From DAISKN01 sp963716925 (GTDB lineage Bacteria > Acidobacteriota > Vicinamibacteria > Marinacidobacterales > SMYC01), in contig CAVQUX010000025.1 of NCBI GenBank assembly GCA_963716925.1, positions 744,001-808,000 of the forward strand: 64,000 nucleotides of DNA. The letters run 5' to 3'. Below the pieces are notes generated by a model. The model saw only the letters and a program-made list of their open reading frames with translations. It ran no database searches and was not told where the DNA came from. Positions 8,851 to 17,187 of the stretch are shown one piece after another; the stretch's first letter is position 1, and each line of letters starts with the position of its first letter. A program made the position numbers and the translations under genes.

Positions 8851-11800
8851 TTGTTCCGCAAGCCGTGGAAGGACGAGCGCATATCGGTCTTCCGCTCTTT
8901 TCTCGTCTATACCCTCGTCCTCACCATCGTCTTTCCAGGCGCCGGCGTTCCCACCGTGGTTTTCGCCGCCGAGCCTCAGCTCCCGCCTTTCTCGGACGAG
9001 ACCGACGCCAGGCTGCCGGCGGCGAGAGACTCCAGTTACGAGCTCGCGGCGGGCGACGTCGACGGCGACGGCGACCCCGACCTGTTCGTGGCAAACGGGG
9101 GCCAGAGCCGCCTTCTCGTCAACGAAGCGGGGTTCTACGCCGACGAGACCGCGGGGCGCCTGCCCGCTCTCACGGACACCACCCTCGCCGCCGACCTGGG
9201 CGACGTCGACGGCGACGGCGATCCGGACCTCGCACTCGCGAACGCCTCGGGGGTGAATCGCCTCCTCATCAACGACGGCTCGGGACGTTTCACGGACGAA
9301 TCGCCGTCGCGACTGCCGGGCCATTTCCAGGTCAGCATGTCGGTGAGGCTCGGCGATCTCGACGGCGATGGCGACCTGGACATGGTGGTGGCCAACCGGG
9401 GCTCGCAGAACCGCATCCTGATCAACGACGGCTCGGGAGTCTTCGCCGACGAGACGGCGACGCGGTTCGCGCCCGATTCAGATCTCACTTACGAAATCGA
9501 GCTCTTCGACGCGGACGGTGACGGAGCGCTCGATCTCTTCGTCGCCAACCAGGGAAGTCCTGATCGACTCTTCGCCAACGACGGACTCGGATTCTTCGCC
9601 GACGTCTCGTTCCGCCTTCCGTCTCCCGCCGCTCCGTCGAGCACCCTCGACGCCGCGGCGGTGGACGTCGACCTCGACGGCGACGCCGATCTCGCTCTGG
9701 CTGAAAGCGAGAAAGGCATACGGCTGCTGCGAAACGACGGAACGGGGAGATTCGACGACGTCAGCGCTACTCAGCTTCCGGCCCTCGACCTGTTCGCGAT
9801 CAAGGTACGCGCCGGCGACGTCGACTTCGACTCCGATCCGGACCTCGTGGTAGCTGCGGCGGGGCAGGACCACCTGCTCCGCAACGAGGATGCCGGGGTC
9901 TTCGCCGTCGGCGAGCCCGGGTTGCTTCCCCTGGACCCGCATCGGAGCTTCGGGCTCGCTCTCCTCGACGCCGATTCCGACCTCGATCTCGACGTTCTGT
10001 TCGCGACTCCGCGCGACCAGAACCGGTTTCTGGTCAACACCATTTCCTACCCGAGGATTCTCCTTACGGCGAGCCCGACGGTCGTCGAGGTGGGCGACCC
10101 GGTGACGTTCCGGGTGACCGCGTTCGACGAGGACGGCATCGTCTCGGCGAGCCTTTCGATCACCGACCCGAATAACGTCACCCAGAATCTGGATCTGCTT
10201 CCCGACCTCGCCGGCGGGAGCGCCCTTCGGACGTTCACCTCGAGCGTCATTGGAGCGCACCGGGCCACGGTCACGGCCCTGGACGCGCTCGGAGAGATCG
10301 GGACGCGAAGCCTCGACTTCGAGGTCCTCCCGAAAGACGTCAGCGGACCCGCGGTCAGCGTGAGCGTCGAGGCTCCCGTTCCTCTCCTGGTCGGCAACAC
10401 CGTCACCCTTCGCGTTACGGCGACCGACGACCGGGCGGTGGTCGCGAAGACCTTGACGGTCCGGGGCGCTCCCGTCCCCCTGAACAGCCAGGGGGTCGCC
10501 ACCTACGTGACATCGGCGCCCGGGGAGCATCCCGTGGTGGCCACCGCCACCGACGCCGCGGGGAACGTGGGCACCGCCACCACCACTTTCACCGTGGGAG
10601 CCGACGTCGAGCCTCCCGTGGTCAGCGTGACGGCGACCCCGAATCCCGTCGATCTCGCGCGGCCGGTAACCATCGTGGTGACGGCTGCCGACAACGTCGC
10701 GGTCGTGGCTCGCTCGCTGGTCGTTCGCGGGCCGGGCATCACCGGGGATCTGCCGCTGCCGCTCGATTCCGCGGGGAGAGCCACCTTCACGCCCTACCGT
10801 CCGGGAACGTTCACCCTCGTCGCCACCGCAACCGACCCGTCCGCCCTTTCGGGCACCGCCACCACCACGTTCGAGGCGCAGGGAGTTCCCGACGTCACGC
10901 CGCCCCAACTCAGCGTGATCATCCTGCCTCAGACCGTCGCCATCGGAGGCTCGGTCACCCTGATCGTCGCCGCCACCGACGACGTTCAGGTCACCGAGAT
11001 CACCCTCGAGATCAACGGCACGCCGGTGAGCCTCGATGCCTCCGGAAGCTCCGTGTTCACGCCGCCGGTTCTAGGCCAGTACACGGCGGTAGCCACCGCG
11101 AGCGACGGAACCGGGAACGTGTCGAGCGTCAGCAAGACGTTCCGCGCCGTCGACCCGGCGGGCGACGACGAGCCTCCCGTGGTCGGCATCACCACTCCGG
11201 CCACCGACTCCGACATCACAGCTCCCGTCGAGATCGTCGGAACGGTGCAGGACGAAACGCTCGTGAGCTACAAGCTCGAATACTCGCCGCGCGGTCAGAA
11301 CCAGTTCACCCTCTTCGCGGAGGGCGCCTCCGAGGTCGACTCCGGCGTACTGGGAGCGTTCGACCCCACGCTCCTCCTGAACGACCTGTACGACGTCCGC
11401 CTCACCGCCACGGACATCAACGGCCTGAGCACCGCTACCCAGGTGGTCTACAGCGTGAAGGAGAACCTCAAGGTAGGCAACTTCACCGTCGCCTTCCAGG
11501 ATCTCGCCATTCCGGTCGCGGGCATGCCCATCACCGTCACCCGGACGTACGACAGCCGCAACAAGTCGAGGGGAGATTTCGGCGTCGGCTGGAGCCTCGA
11601 TCTCCAGACGACGAAGGTCACCGAGAACCGGCTGCTCGGCGTGGGCTGGGCGAAGACCGTCGCCCCCGGGCCGATTCCGAGCGAGTGCGTGGACCCGGTG
11701 GGAGAGCATTACGTGTCGGTAACCCTTCCCAACGGCCGCGCGGAAGAGTTCGACATGGCGGTGAGCCCCCGGTGCCAGTTCGTCTTCCAGTTCGCGAACG

Positions 11801-13626
11801 TCGTTTTCCGGGCGAGGCCGGGAACGTCGTCGAGTCTTTCCCCTCTCGACGGAAGCGACGTTCTTTTCATCGGCGGAGAGCTCTTCGATCTCAGCGGGCT
11901 CGACCTGTACGATCCCGCTCGGTACCAGCTGACCACCGCCGACGGGAACGTTTTCGAGCTCGACCAGGGTTTCGGAGTGCGCAAGCTCACCGATCCCAAC
12001 GGCAACACCGTGACTTTTTCGAGCAACGGGGTCATTCATTCGGCGGGCAAGAGCATCACCTTCACCCGCGATGCCAGCGGGCGGATCACCAGGATCACCG
12101 ACCCCAGCGGGAACGCCCTGGTCTACGCGTACGATGGAAGGGGAGATCTCGTCGGGTTCACGGATGCCGAGCTGAACAGGACCGAGTACGTCTACAACAG
12201 TGCGCACGGGCTCCTCGAGATCCGGGACCCCCGCGGAATCACGCCGGTAAAGAACCTGTACGACGACCAGGGGCGCCTGCTGTCTCATACCGATGCGAAC
12301 GGAAACACCATCGAGTACACCCACGACATCGAAGGCCGGCAGGAAATCATCAAGGATCGCCTGGGGAATCTCCGCGTCCTCTACTACGACGAGAGGGGCA
12401 ACGTCGTCACCGAGATCGACGCTGCGGGGAACGTCGTCGAGAGAACGTTCGATGCCAGGAGCAACCGGCTGTCCGAGACCCTCCCGCACGAGCCCGGCAC
12501 CCTCGATCCCCCGACATCGCTCTTCACCTATGACGCGCGCGACAACCTTCTGACCAGCAGGGACCCCGCGGGGAACCTGACCACCTATACCTACAACCCG
12601 CGAAACCAGGTCTTGACGAAGAGAGACCCCAACGGGAACGTCACCACCAACCTCTACGACGCCAAAGGCAACCGGCTCGAGACCCGGGACGCGGGAGGGG
12701 CGGTACAGAAGTACACCTACGACTCCCGCGGGAGCCTTCTGAGCCAGCTCGATTCCGAGGGCGGTCTCACGACGTTCGAGTACGACGGCTTCGGGAACCT
12801 CCTGAAGGAAACGGACGCCCTGGGGAACGTGAGCGCGTTCACGTACGACGCCAACGGAAACCGTCTCACCGAGACGCGGACCCGGACTTTCCAGGGAGCG
12901 ACGCAGACGCTGGTGACCGTCTCACACCTACGACAAGGCGGGAAGGCTCCTTTCGACCCGCTACCCGGACGGAACCGAGACCCGCTCGTCGTACGACCCC
13001 CTGGGAAACCTGGAGAGCGCGACGGACGAGCTCGGGCGGGTGACGACGTACGAGTACGACGCGTTGAGCCGGCTGATCAAGACGACGTACCCCGACACGA
13101 CGTTCGAAGAATCCACCTACGACGCGGAAGGACGCCGGCTGACGTCGACCGACCGGGGCGGCCGGGTCACGAGCTTCGAGTACGACGCGCTCGGCCGCGT
13201 CGCTCGAACGTCGTTCGAGGACGGCGCCTTCACGCTCGACGAGTACGACGCCGCCGGCCGCGTCGTCGCGACGACCGACGCGAACGGCAACCGGACACGG
13301 CTCGAGTACGACGGGGCGGGAAGGCGCACGAAGGCCATCGACGCTCTCGAGCAGGAGACGGTCTTCACCTACGACGCCAATGGCAACCCGCTCTCCGTGA
13401 CCGACGCGCGGACCAATACCACCGAGTTCCGATACGACGCCCTCGACCGGAGGCGCGAGACCCTCTTCCCCGACGGGACTTCAAGGCTCACGGAGTACGA
13501 CTCGCTCGGAAAGCGCATCCGCGAGACGGACCCGGCCGGACGGGAGACCCGATTCGAGTACGACGCGCTCGGACGGCTCACGAAGGTCGTCGACGCGCAG
13601 CTCCAGGAGACCACCTACGGTTATGA
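8851..13626 (+). CDS. secreted VCBS/Ig-like/RHS polymorphic toxin, N-terminal part (frame breaks at about 12923)
   Basis: The TTG start is the only one that yields the Sec signal peptide (hydrophobic VYTLVLTIVFPGAGVPTVVF then AEP). Residues about 45-395 are FG-GAP/VCBS repeats with calcium-loop motifs such as DVDGDGDPDLF. Residues about 396-865 are four or five Ig-like domains (VTVRVTATDD-type strands). From about 870 (NLKVGNFTVAF, TRTYDSRNKSRGDFGVGW) the RHS shell begins, with YD-type repeats. The true reading frame leaves this ORF at about 12923 (after VTVS); the remaining codons to 13626 are out of frame. The RHS repeats continue immediately in the +1 frame. There is no PAAR or T6SS adaptor domain, so export is probably by Sec with the toxin housed in the RHS cocoon. 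Confidence 0.8.
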   Translation: MFRKPWKDERISVFRSFLVYTLVLTIVFPGAGVPTVVFAAEPQLPPFSDETDARLPAARDSSYELAAGDVDGDGDPDLFVANGGQSRLLVNEAGFYADETAGRLPALTDTTLAADLGDVDGDGDPDLALANASGVNRLLINDGSGRFTDESPSRLPGHFQVSMSVRLGDLDGDGDLDMVVANRGSQNRILINDGSGVFADETATRFAPDSDLTYEIELFDADGDGALDLFVANQGSPDRLFANDGLGFFADVSFRLPSPAAPSSTLDAAAVDVDLDGDADLALAESEKGIRLLRNDGTGRFDDVSATQLPALDLFAIKVRAGDVDFDSDPDLVVAAAGQDHLLRNEDAGVFAVGEPGLLPLDPHRSFGLALLDADSDLDLDVLFATPRDQNRFLVNTISYPRILLTASPTVVEVGDPVTFRVTAFDEDGIVSASLSITDPNNVTQNLDLLPDLAGGSALRTFTSSVIGAHRATVTALDALGEIGTRSLDFEVLPKDVSGPAVSVSVEAPVPLLVGNTVTLRVTATDDRAVVAKTLTVRGAPVPLNSQGVATYVTSAPGEHPVVATATDAAGNVGTATTTFTVGADVEPPVVSVTATPNPVDLARPVTIVVTAADNVAVVARSLVVRGPGITGDLPLPLDSAGRATFTPYRPGTFTLVATATDPSALSGTATTTFEAQGVPDVTPPQLSVIILPQTVAIGGSVTLIVAATDDVQVTEITLEINGTPVSLDASGSSVFTPPVLGQYTAVATASDGTGNVSSVSKTFRAVDPAGDDEPPVVGITTPATDSDITAPVEIVGTVQDETLVSYKLEYSPRGQNQFTLFAEGASEVDSGVLGAFDPTLLLNDLYDVRLTATDINGLSTATQVVYSVKENLKVGNFTVAFQDLAIPVAGMPITVTRTYDSRNKSRGDFGVGWSLDLQTTKVTENRLLGVGWAKTVAPGPIPSECVDPVGEHYVSVTLPNGRAEEFDMAVSPRCQFVFQFANVVFRARPGTSSSLSPLDGSDVLFIGGELFDLSGLDLYDPARYQLTTADGNVFELDQGFGVRKLTDPNGNTVTFSSNGVIHSAGKSITFTRDASGRITRITDPSGNALVYAYDGRGDLVGFTDAELNRTEYVYNSAHGLLEIRDPRGITPVKNLYDDQGRLLSHTDANGNTIEYTHDIEGRQEIIKDRLGNLRVLYYDERGNVVTEIDAAGNVVERTFDARSNRLSETLPHEPGTLDPPTSLFTYDARDNLLTSRDPAGNLTTYTYNPRNQVLTKRDPNGNVTTNLYDAKGNRLETRDAGGAVQKYTYDSRGSLLSQLDSEGGLTTFEYDGFGNLLKETDALGNVSAFTYDANGNRLTETRTRTFQGATQTLVTVSHLRQGGKAPFDPLPGRNRDPLVVRPPGKPGERDGRARAGDDVRVRRVEPADQDDVPRHDVRRIHLRRGRTPADVDRPGRPGHELRVRRARPRRSNVVRGRRLHARRVRRRRPRRRDDRRERQPDTARVRRGGKAHEGHRRSRAGDGLHLRRQWQPALRDRRADQYHRVPIRRPRPEARDPLPRRDFKAHGVRLARKAHPRDGPGRTGDPIRVRRARTAHEGRRRAAPGDHLRL

Positions 13627-15724
13627 CGAGGTGGGAAACCGCGTCCGCCAGACGGATGCCAACGGCCATACCACGACGTTCGAGCAGGATCGGCGGGGCC
13701 GGGAGACGAAACGGACCCTTCCCGGCGGCGCTTCCGAGTCGATGTTCTACGACGGGGCCGGCCGCCTCCTGACCCGGACCGATTTCAACGGAGCCTCGAC
13801 GACTTTCGCCTATGACGACGCGGACCGCCTGCTGGAGAAAAACCATCCGGATGGAACCGACGTCCGTTTCACCTATACCGCGAGCGGCCGCCGGGACACG
13901 GTCACCGACGAGCGCGGCGGCGTCACGACATACGCCTACGATTCGCGGGAGCGACCGACGACGCTCACCGACCCGGAGGGACGAAGCCTCTCGTACGGCT
14001 ACGACGGACAGGGGAATCGAACGTCGCTTTCTACGGAGATCGGGGCGCGGACCCTGACCTCGACGTTCGCCTACGACGAGCTGAATCGACTGGAGACGGT
14101 CACCGACCCTCTCGGGCGAGTCTACGGCCACGGCTACGATGAGGCCGGCAATCGGACGCTCCTCTCGCAACCGAACGGGACTTCGACCCTGTACCAGTAC
14201 GACGACCTCAACCGGCTCACGATCCTTTCGACGACCCATCCGGTCGTGGGGACGATCCAGTCGTACGGCTTCACGCTCGGCCCGGCTGGAAATCGCCTAC
14301 GGATCGACGAGGCGGGCGGGATGGTCCGCGAGTACGGCTATGACGCGCTCTATCGCCTGACCGGGGAGAAGGTGAGCAACCTCGGGAGCCTGGTCTATCA
14401 GAAGGCCTTCACCTACGACCCCGTGGGCAACCGACTGACCCAGGTTACGACCGGCGCCGGAGCCGCGAGCGTCGACTATTCGTACGATTCCCGCGATCGG
14501 CTCCTCACGGAGGGCGGACAGGCCCATGGCTGGGACGCCAACGGGAATCTGCTCACGAAGGACGCGGAGGCCGCTTACAGCTGGGACTTCGAGAACCGGC
14601 TCATCGGTGTGGTGATGGCGAACGGCACCGTCGTGGAGCACGCCTACGACGCGGATGGGAATCGAGTCCGCACCGAGGTGACCCCGCCCACCGGTCCTCC
14701 CCGGGTGACCGAATTCCTCGTCGATACCTCGACCCCCCTATCCCACGTCGTCGCCGAGACGGACTCCGCGGGGAATCTGACGGCTTACTACCTGCGCGGC
14801 GACGATCTCCTCTCCGTGATTCGACCCACCGGGCCGAGCAACTGGTCCACCCGCTTCTTCCACGCCGACGGCGTCGGATCCATACGGAAGCTGACGGACG
14901 AGTCGGGGAACGTCACCGACACCTATACCTACACCGCCTTCGGCGAACTCCTCGTCCACACCGGCACCGACCCACAGCCCCACGCCTTCACCGGCGAGCC
15001 GCTCGATCCGAACTCCGGATTCCAGTACCACCGGGCGAGGTGGATGGATCCGAAGGTTGGAAGCTTCGTCGGCATGGACCCGTGGGAAGGAAACGTATTC
15101 GATCCCCCGAGCCTCCATCGGTACCTGTACGTAGCGGACAACCCCGTAAACGGTCGTGATCCCTCGGGCAAGTTCAGTCTCCCCGAAATGGGGATGGTCG
15201 CGTTGGTTGTGGGGTTGCTCTACTCCGCATACCGCGGATTGTCGACTGCTTTGGCAGGCGGTACCCGTGCTCAGGTCGCAAAGGCTGAAGCGGAGGGGTT
15301 TCTCGTCGGCGCCGCCGTCGGCGCGACCGTCTATGCGGTGATCTGGGGAGGGGTCATCGCATACATCGGCGTCGCTACCGGTGGCGTGACCTTTTCTCCC
15401 CAGATCTACAACGCGTATCGTGCCGGCCATGCGTATTACGTGACCCTTGATCGGACGACAACGGTGTATCGATACACCGGGTATGCAGGCGCCACATCCG
15501 GGCAGTGGTGGACAACGACTCTCTACCCGACTGCCTCCCAAGCGATCCAGGAGCTCGCATTGCCGGTGAGCAACACTGCCCAGTACGTCTACTCTGGAGT
15601 GATTCCAGCGGGGACACGGGTCCTAGTAGGCCCGGCGGCAGGGCTCTGGGGTAGGCTCGGCGGTGCCACCCAGATCTACGTCTCGAATCCGATAGCGATG
15701 AACTACTTGATGATGATTCCATGA
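13040..15724 (+). CDS. RHS polymorphic toxin, C-terminal part with putative ADP-ribosyltransferase-like tip
   Basis: Continuation of the preceding gene after a one-base frame change; the in-frame homology starts near 12926 (TYDKAGRLLSTRYPDGTE). GTG at 13040 is only the first start codon. About thirty YD repeats lead to the RHS-associated core (YHRARWMDPKVGSFVGMDP, then YVADNPVNGRDPSGK). The variable tip after 15170 (about 185 residues) has a glycine-rich hydrophobic linker with two possible membrane helices. It ends in a compact domain with VYRYTGYAG, GQWWTTT and GGATQIYV. That spacing resembles R-S/T-E-type ADP-ribosyltransferase toxins, but the match is by eye and the catalytic acidic residue is not obvious. 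The stop overlaps the next gene (ATGA). Confidence 0.78.
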   Translation: MTTYEYDALSRLIKTTYPDTTFEESTYDAEGRRLTSTDRGGRVTSFEYDALGRVARTSFEDGAFTLDEYDAAGRVVATTDANGNRTRLEYDGAGRRTKAIDALEQETVFTYDANGNPLSVTDARTNTTEFRYDALDRRRETLFPDGTSRLTEYDSLGKRIRETDPAGRETRFEYDALGRLTKVVDAQLQETTYGYDEVGNRVRQTDANGHTTTFEQDRRGRETKRTLPGGASESMFYDGAGRLLTRTDFNGASTTFAYDDADRLLEKNHPDGTDVRFTYTASGRRDTVTDERGGVTTYAYDSRERPTTLTDPEGRSLSYGYDGQGNRTSLSTEIGARTLTSTFAYDELNRLETVTDPLGRVYGHGYDEAGNRTLLSQPNGTSTLYQYDDLNRLTILSTTHPVVGTIQSYGFTLGPAGNRLRIDEAGGMVREYGYDALYRLTGEKVSNLGSLVYQKAFTYDPVGNRLTQVTTGAGAASVDYSYDSRDRLLTEGGQAHGWDANGNLLTKDAEAAYSWDFENRLIGVVMANGTVVEHAYDADGNRVRTEVTPPTGPPRVTEFLVDTSTPLSHVVAETDSAGNLTAYYLRGDDLLSVIRPTGPSNWSTRFFHADGVGSIRKLTDESGNVTDTYTYTAFGELLVHTGTDPQPHAFTGEPLDPNSGFQYHRARWMDPKVGSFVGMDPWEGNVFDPPSLHRYLYVADNPVNGRDPSGKFSLPEMGMVALVVGLLYSAYRGLSTALAGGTRAQVAKAEAEGFLVGAAVGATVYAVIWGGVIAYIGVATGGVTFSPQIYNAYRAGHAYYVTLDRTTTVYRYTGYAGATSGQWWTTTLYPTASQAIQELALPVSNTAQYVYSGVIPAGTRVLVGPAAGLWGRLGGATQIYVSNPIAMNYLMMIP

Positions 15725-16269
15725 CTCGGAACGGCGGCACCCTGGAGGACGGCCTGCGGCTCGAGGAGCCGGACGTCTGGATTCGTTGGGGTGCTTCTGT
15801 GACCGAGGTCCTCAACGCGCTCACCCACAGCGGACTCAGCGAACCGCAGCGGGTAACGGCCGGTTATTACACCAGTTCATGTCGGGCACTGGGCGGCCTG
15901 AAGGTCCAGGTCGGCTTTCATTTCGAGCCTGAGAGCGACGCGGGCGTACTCCAAGAGCTCGAGCTCTTCGACAACGGTGAGCGCGAGATCGAGAGGTCCT
16001 ATCGGCTGTTTCACGAAAAGCTGGTGCAGCAGTTCGGGAACCCGATGCGCGAAGAGCCGGGGCCTCTTGGTGAATCGATGCCGAACTGCGAATGGCGGGT
16101 GGGCTCTGTATCCGTCATGCACTACGTAATGGACCGCTTCGGGCCCGAGGAGCACCTCAGAATCCGACGGCGAGCCGCGTCGGTTTGGAGGAACGCGCGA
16201 GTCATCGCAGCCATCCTCGTCAGCCTGGGGGTGCTGATCCTCTATACGTGGTGCTTCGAAGGATGGTAG
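15721..16269 (+). CDS. candidate immunity protein for the first RHS toxin
   Basis: 182 residues with no family I recognise. The ATG overlaps the RHS stop (ATGA), so it is translationally coupled to the toxin, the standard position for an immunity gene. The soluble N-terminal 145 residues include WIRWGASVTEVLNAL and ELELFDNGEREIERSYRLFHEKLVQQFG, an alpha/beta pattern seen in other small immunity-like proteins. The C-terminus has a basic stretch (RIRRRAASVWRNAR) and one transmembrane helix (VIAAILVSLGVLILYTW). It may therefore sit on the inner-membrane face and neutralise the toxin on entry. Assignment is by position only. Confidence 0.65.
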   Translation: MTRNGGTLEDGLRLEEPDVWIRWGASVTEVLNALTHSGLSEPQRVTAGYYTSSCRALGGLKVQVGFHFEPESDAGVLQELELFDNGEREIERSYRLFHEKLVQQFGNPMREEPGPLGESMPNCEWRVGSVSVMHYVMDRFGPEEHLRIRRRAASVWRNARVIAAILVSLGVLILYTWCFEGW

Positions 16270-16449
16270 CCATTCTTGCGGCGGTCAGCCGGCGCTTGAA
16301 ATGCGCGACGTCGACGGTTCCTTACGTCGTCACGGTGAGTTGCCCGCGGGATGAGTCGAATCCGCTTCGGACCAGCGGCCCGTCAGGACCTCGCTCTCGA
16401 GCGGATATTTGTTTCAGTTGCCCCCACTGAAGATTCTATGGGCCGGGGC

Positions 16450-17187
16450 TCAGATTCTCTCGACCTGCTCCCGCGGCACCCAGCCCGTGAGGCCGTTCGC
16501 GAGCGAGACATGGAGGAAACCCTCGCGCTCTCCCAGGATTCGCACCTTGAGACCTTCGTGAATCTCCGCGAGGCGCGGGCTCGACTCTCCGGGACCGCTC
16601 CTCACGTAGGCGTTCTCGGTGACCACCACCGCCACGACGCGGCTCGACTCCGCGCGCACTTTGGCGAAGAGGCTCGCGCCCGCGAGAGCGGCGATCGCGC
16701 CGGAGCCCGCGAGAACGACGAATGTCGCGGTCCGGAGATTCGGCAGGCGGTCCAGGAGCAGAACGGTGATAGCGCTTCCCCCGACGAGGAACGCGAGGCT
16801 CAGAATCTGCGCGAGAATGCCGGGGGCCGATCTGCGGTAGAGATCGACGACCCAGCCGATCGCGAGCGGCAGGGGCGGCGGCTCGAGCCCGCCGGAGACG
16901 AGCTCGTCGGCGAACGCGAGGTTGGCGCGGACGTCGTCGTCTCCCGGCATGAGCTTCAGCGCCCGTTCGTAGCTGAGGACGGCGAAGCCGAGACGTCCCG
17001 CCTTGAAGTAGGCATTCCCGAGGTTGTAGTAGAGAACGCCGTCCTCGACGCCGCTCGCGCGAATCGACTCGTAGATCTCGATCGCCTCCGGGTAGCGCTC
17101 TTCCTGGTAGAAGGCTTCCGCCCGTTGAAACGCGTCGGCCGGCGTCGTGAACGCCGCCTGCAGGAGAATCCACGGAACCAGGTTCAT
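16450..17187 (-). CDS. TPR and SH3-domain membrane protein (BatE-like)
   Basis: A 245-residue protein, last in the bat operon. The start ATG overlaps the batD stop (ATGA). A signal-like N-terminus (MNLVPWILLQAAF) is followed by two to three TPR motifs (AEAFYQEERYPEAIEIYE, LYYNLGNAYFKAGRLGFAV). Two transmembrane helices lie around residues 128-180, and a C-terminal bacterial SH3-like domain ends in VRSGPGESSPRLAEIHEGLKV and GLTGWVPREQVERI. This TPR-TM-SH3 layout is usual for BatE-type proteins. It is thought to contribute to a membrane complex with the VWA proteins BatA and BatB. Biochemical role unknown. Confidence 0.8.
   Translation of the reverse strand: MNLVPWILLQAAFTTPADAFQRAEAFYQEERYPEAIEIYESIRASGVEDGVLYYNLGNAYFKAGRLGFAVLSYERALKLMPGDDDVRANLAFADELVSGGLEPPPLPLAIGWVVDLYRRSAPGILAQILSLAFLVGGSAITVLLLDRLPNLRTATFVVLAGSGAIAALAGASLFAKVRAESSRVVAVVVTENAYVRSGPGESSPRLAEIHEGLKVRILGEREGFLHVSLANGLTGWVPREQVERI

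Noticed and set aside
16413..16431. TTCAGT/ACTGAA hairpin between the RHS immunity gene and the convergent bat operon
   Set aside because: The stem is only six base pairs and no T-run follows on either strand, so a terminator is not supported.
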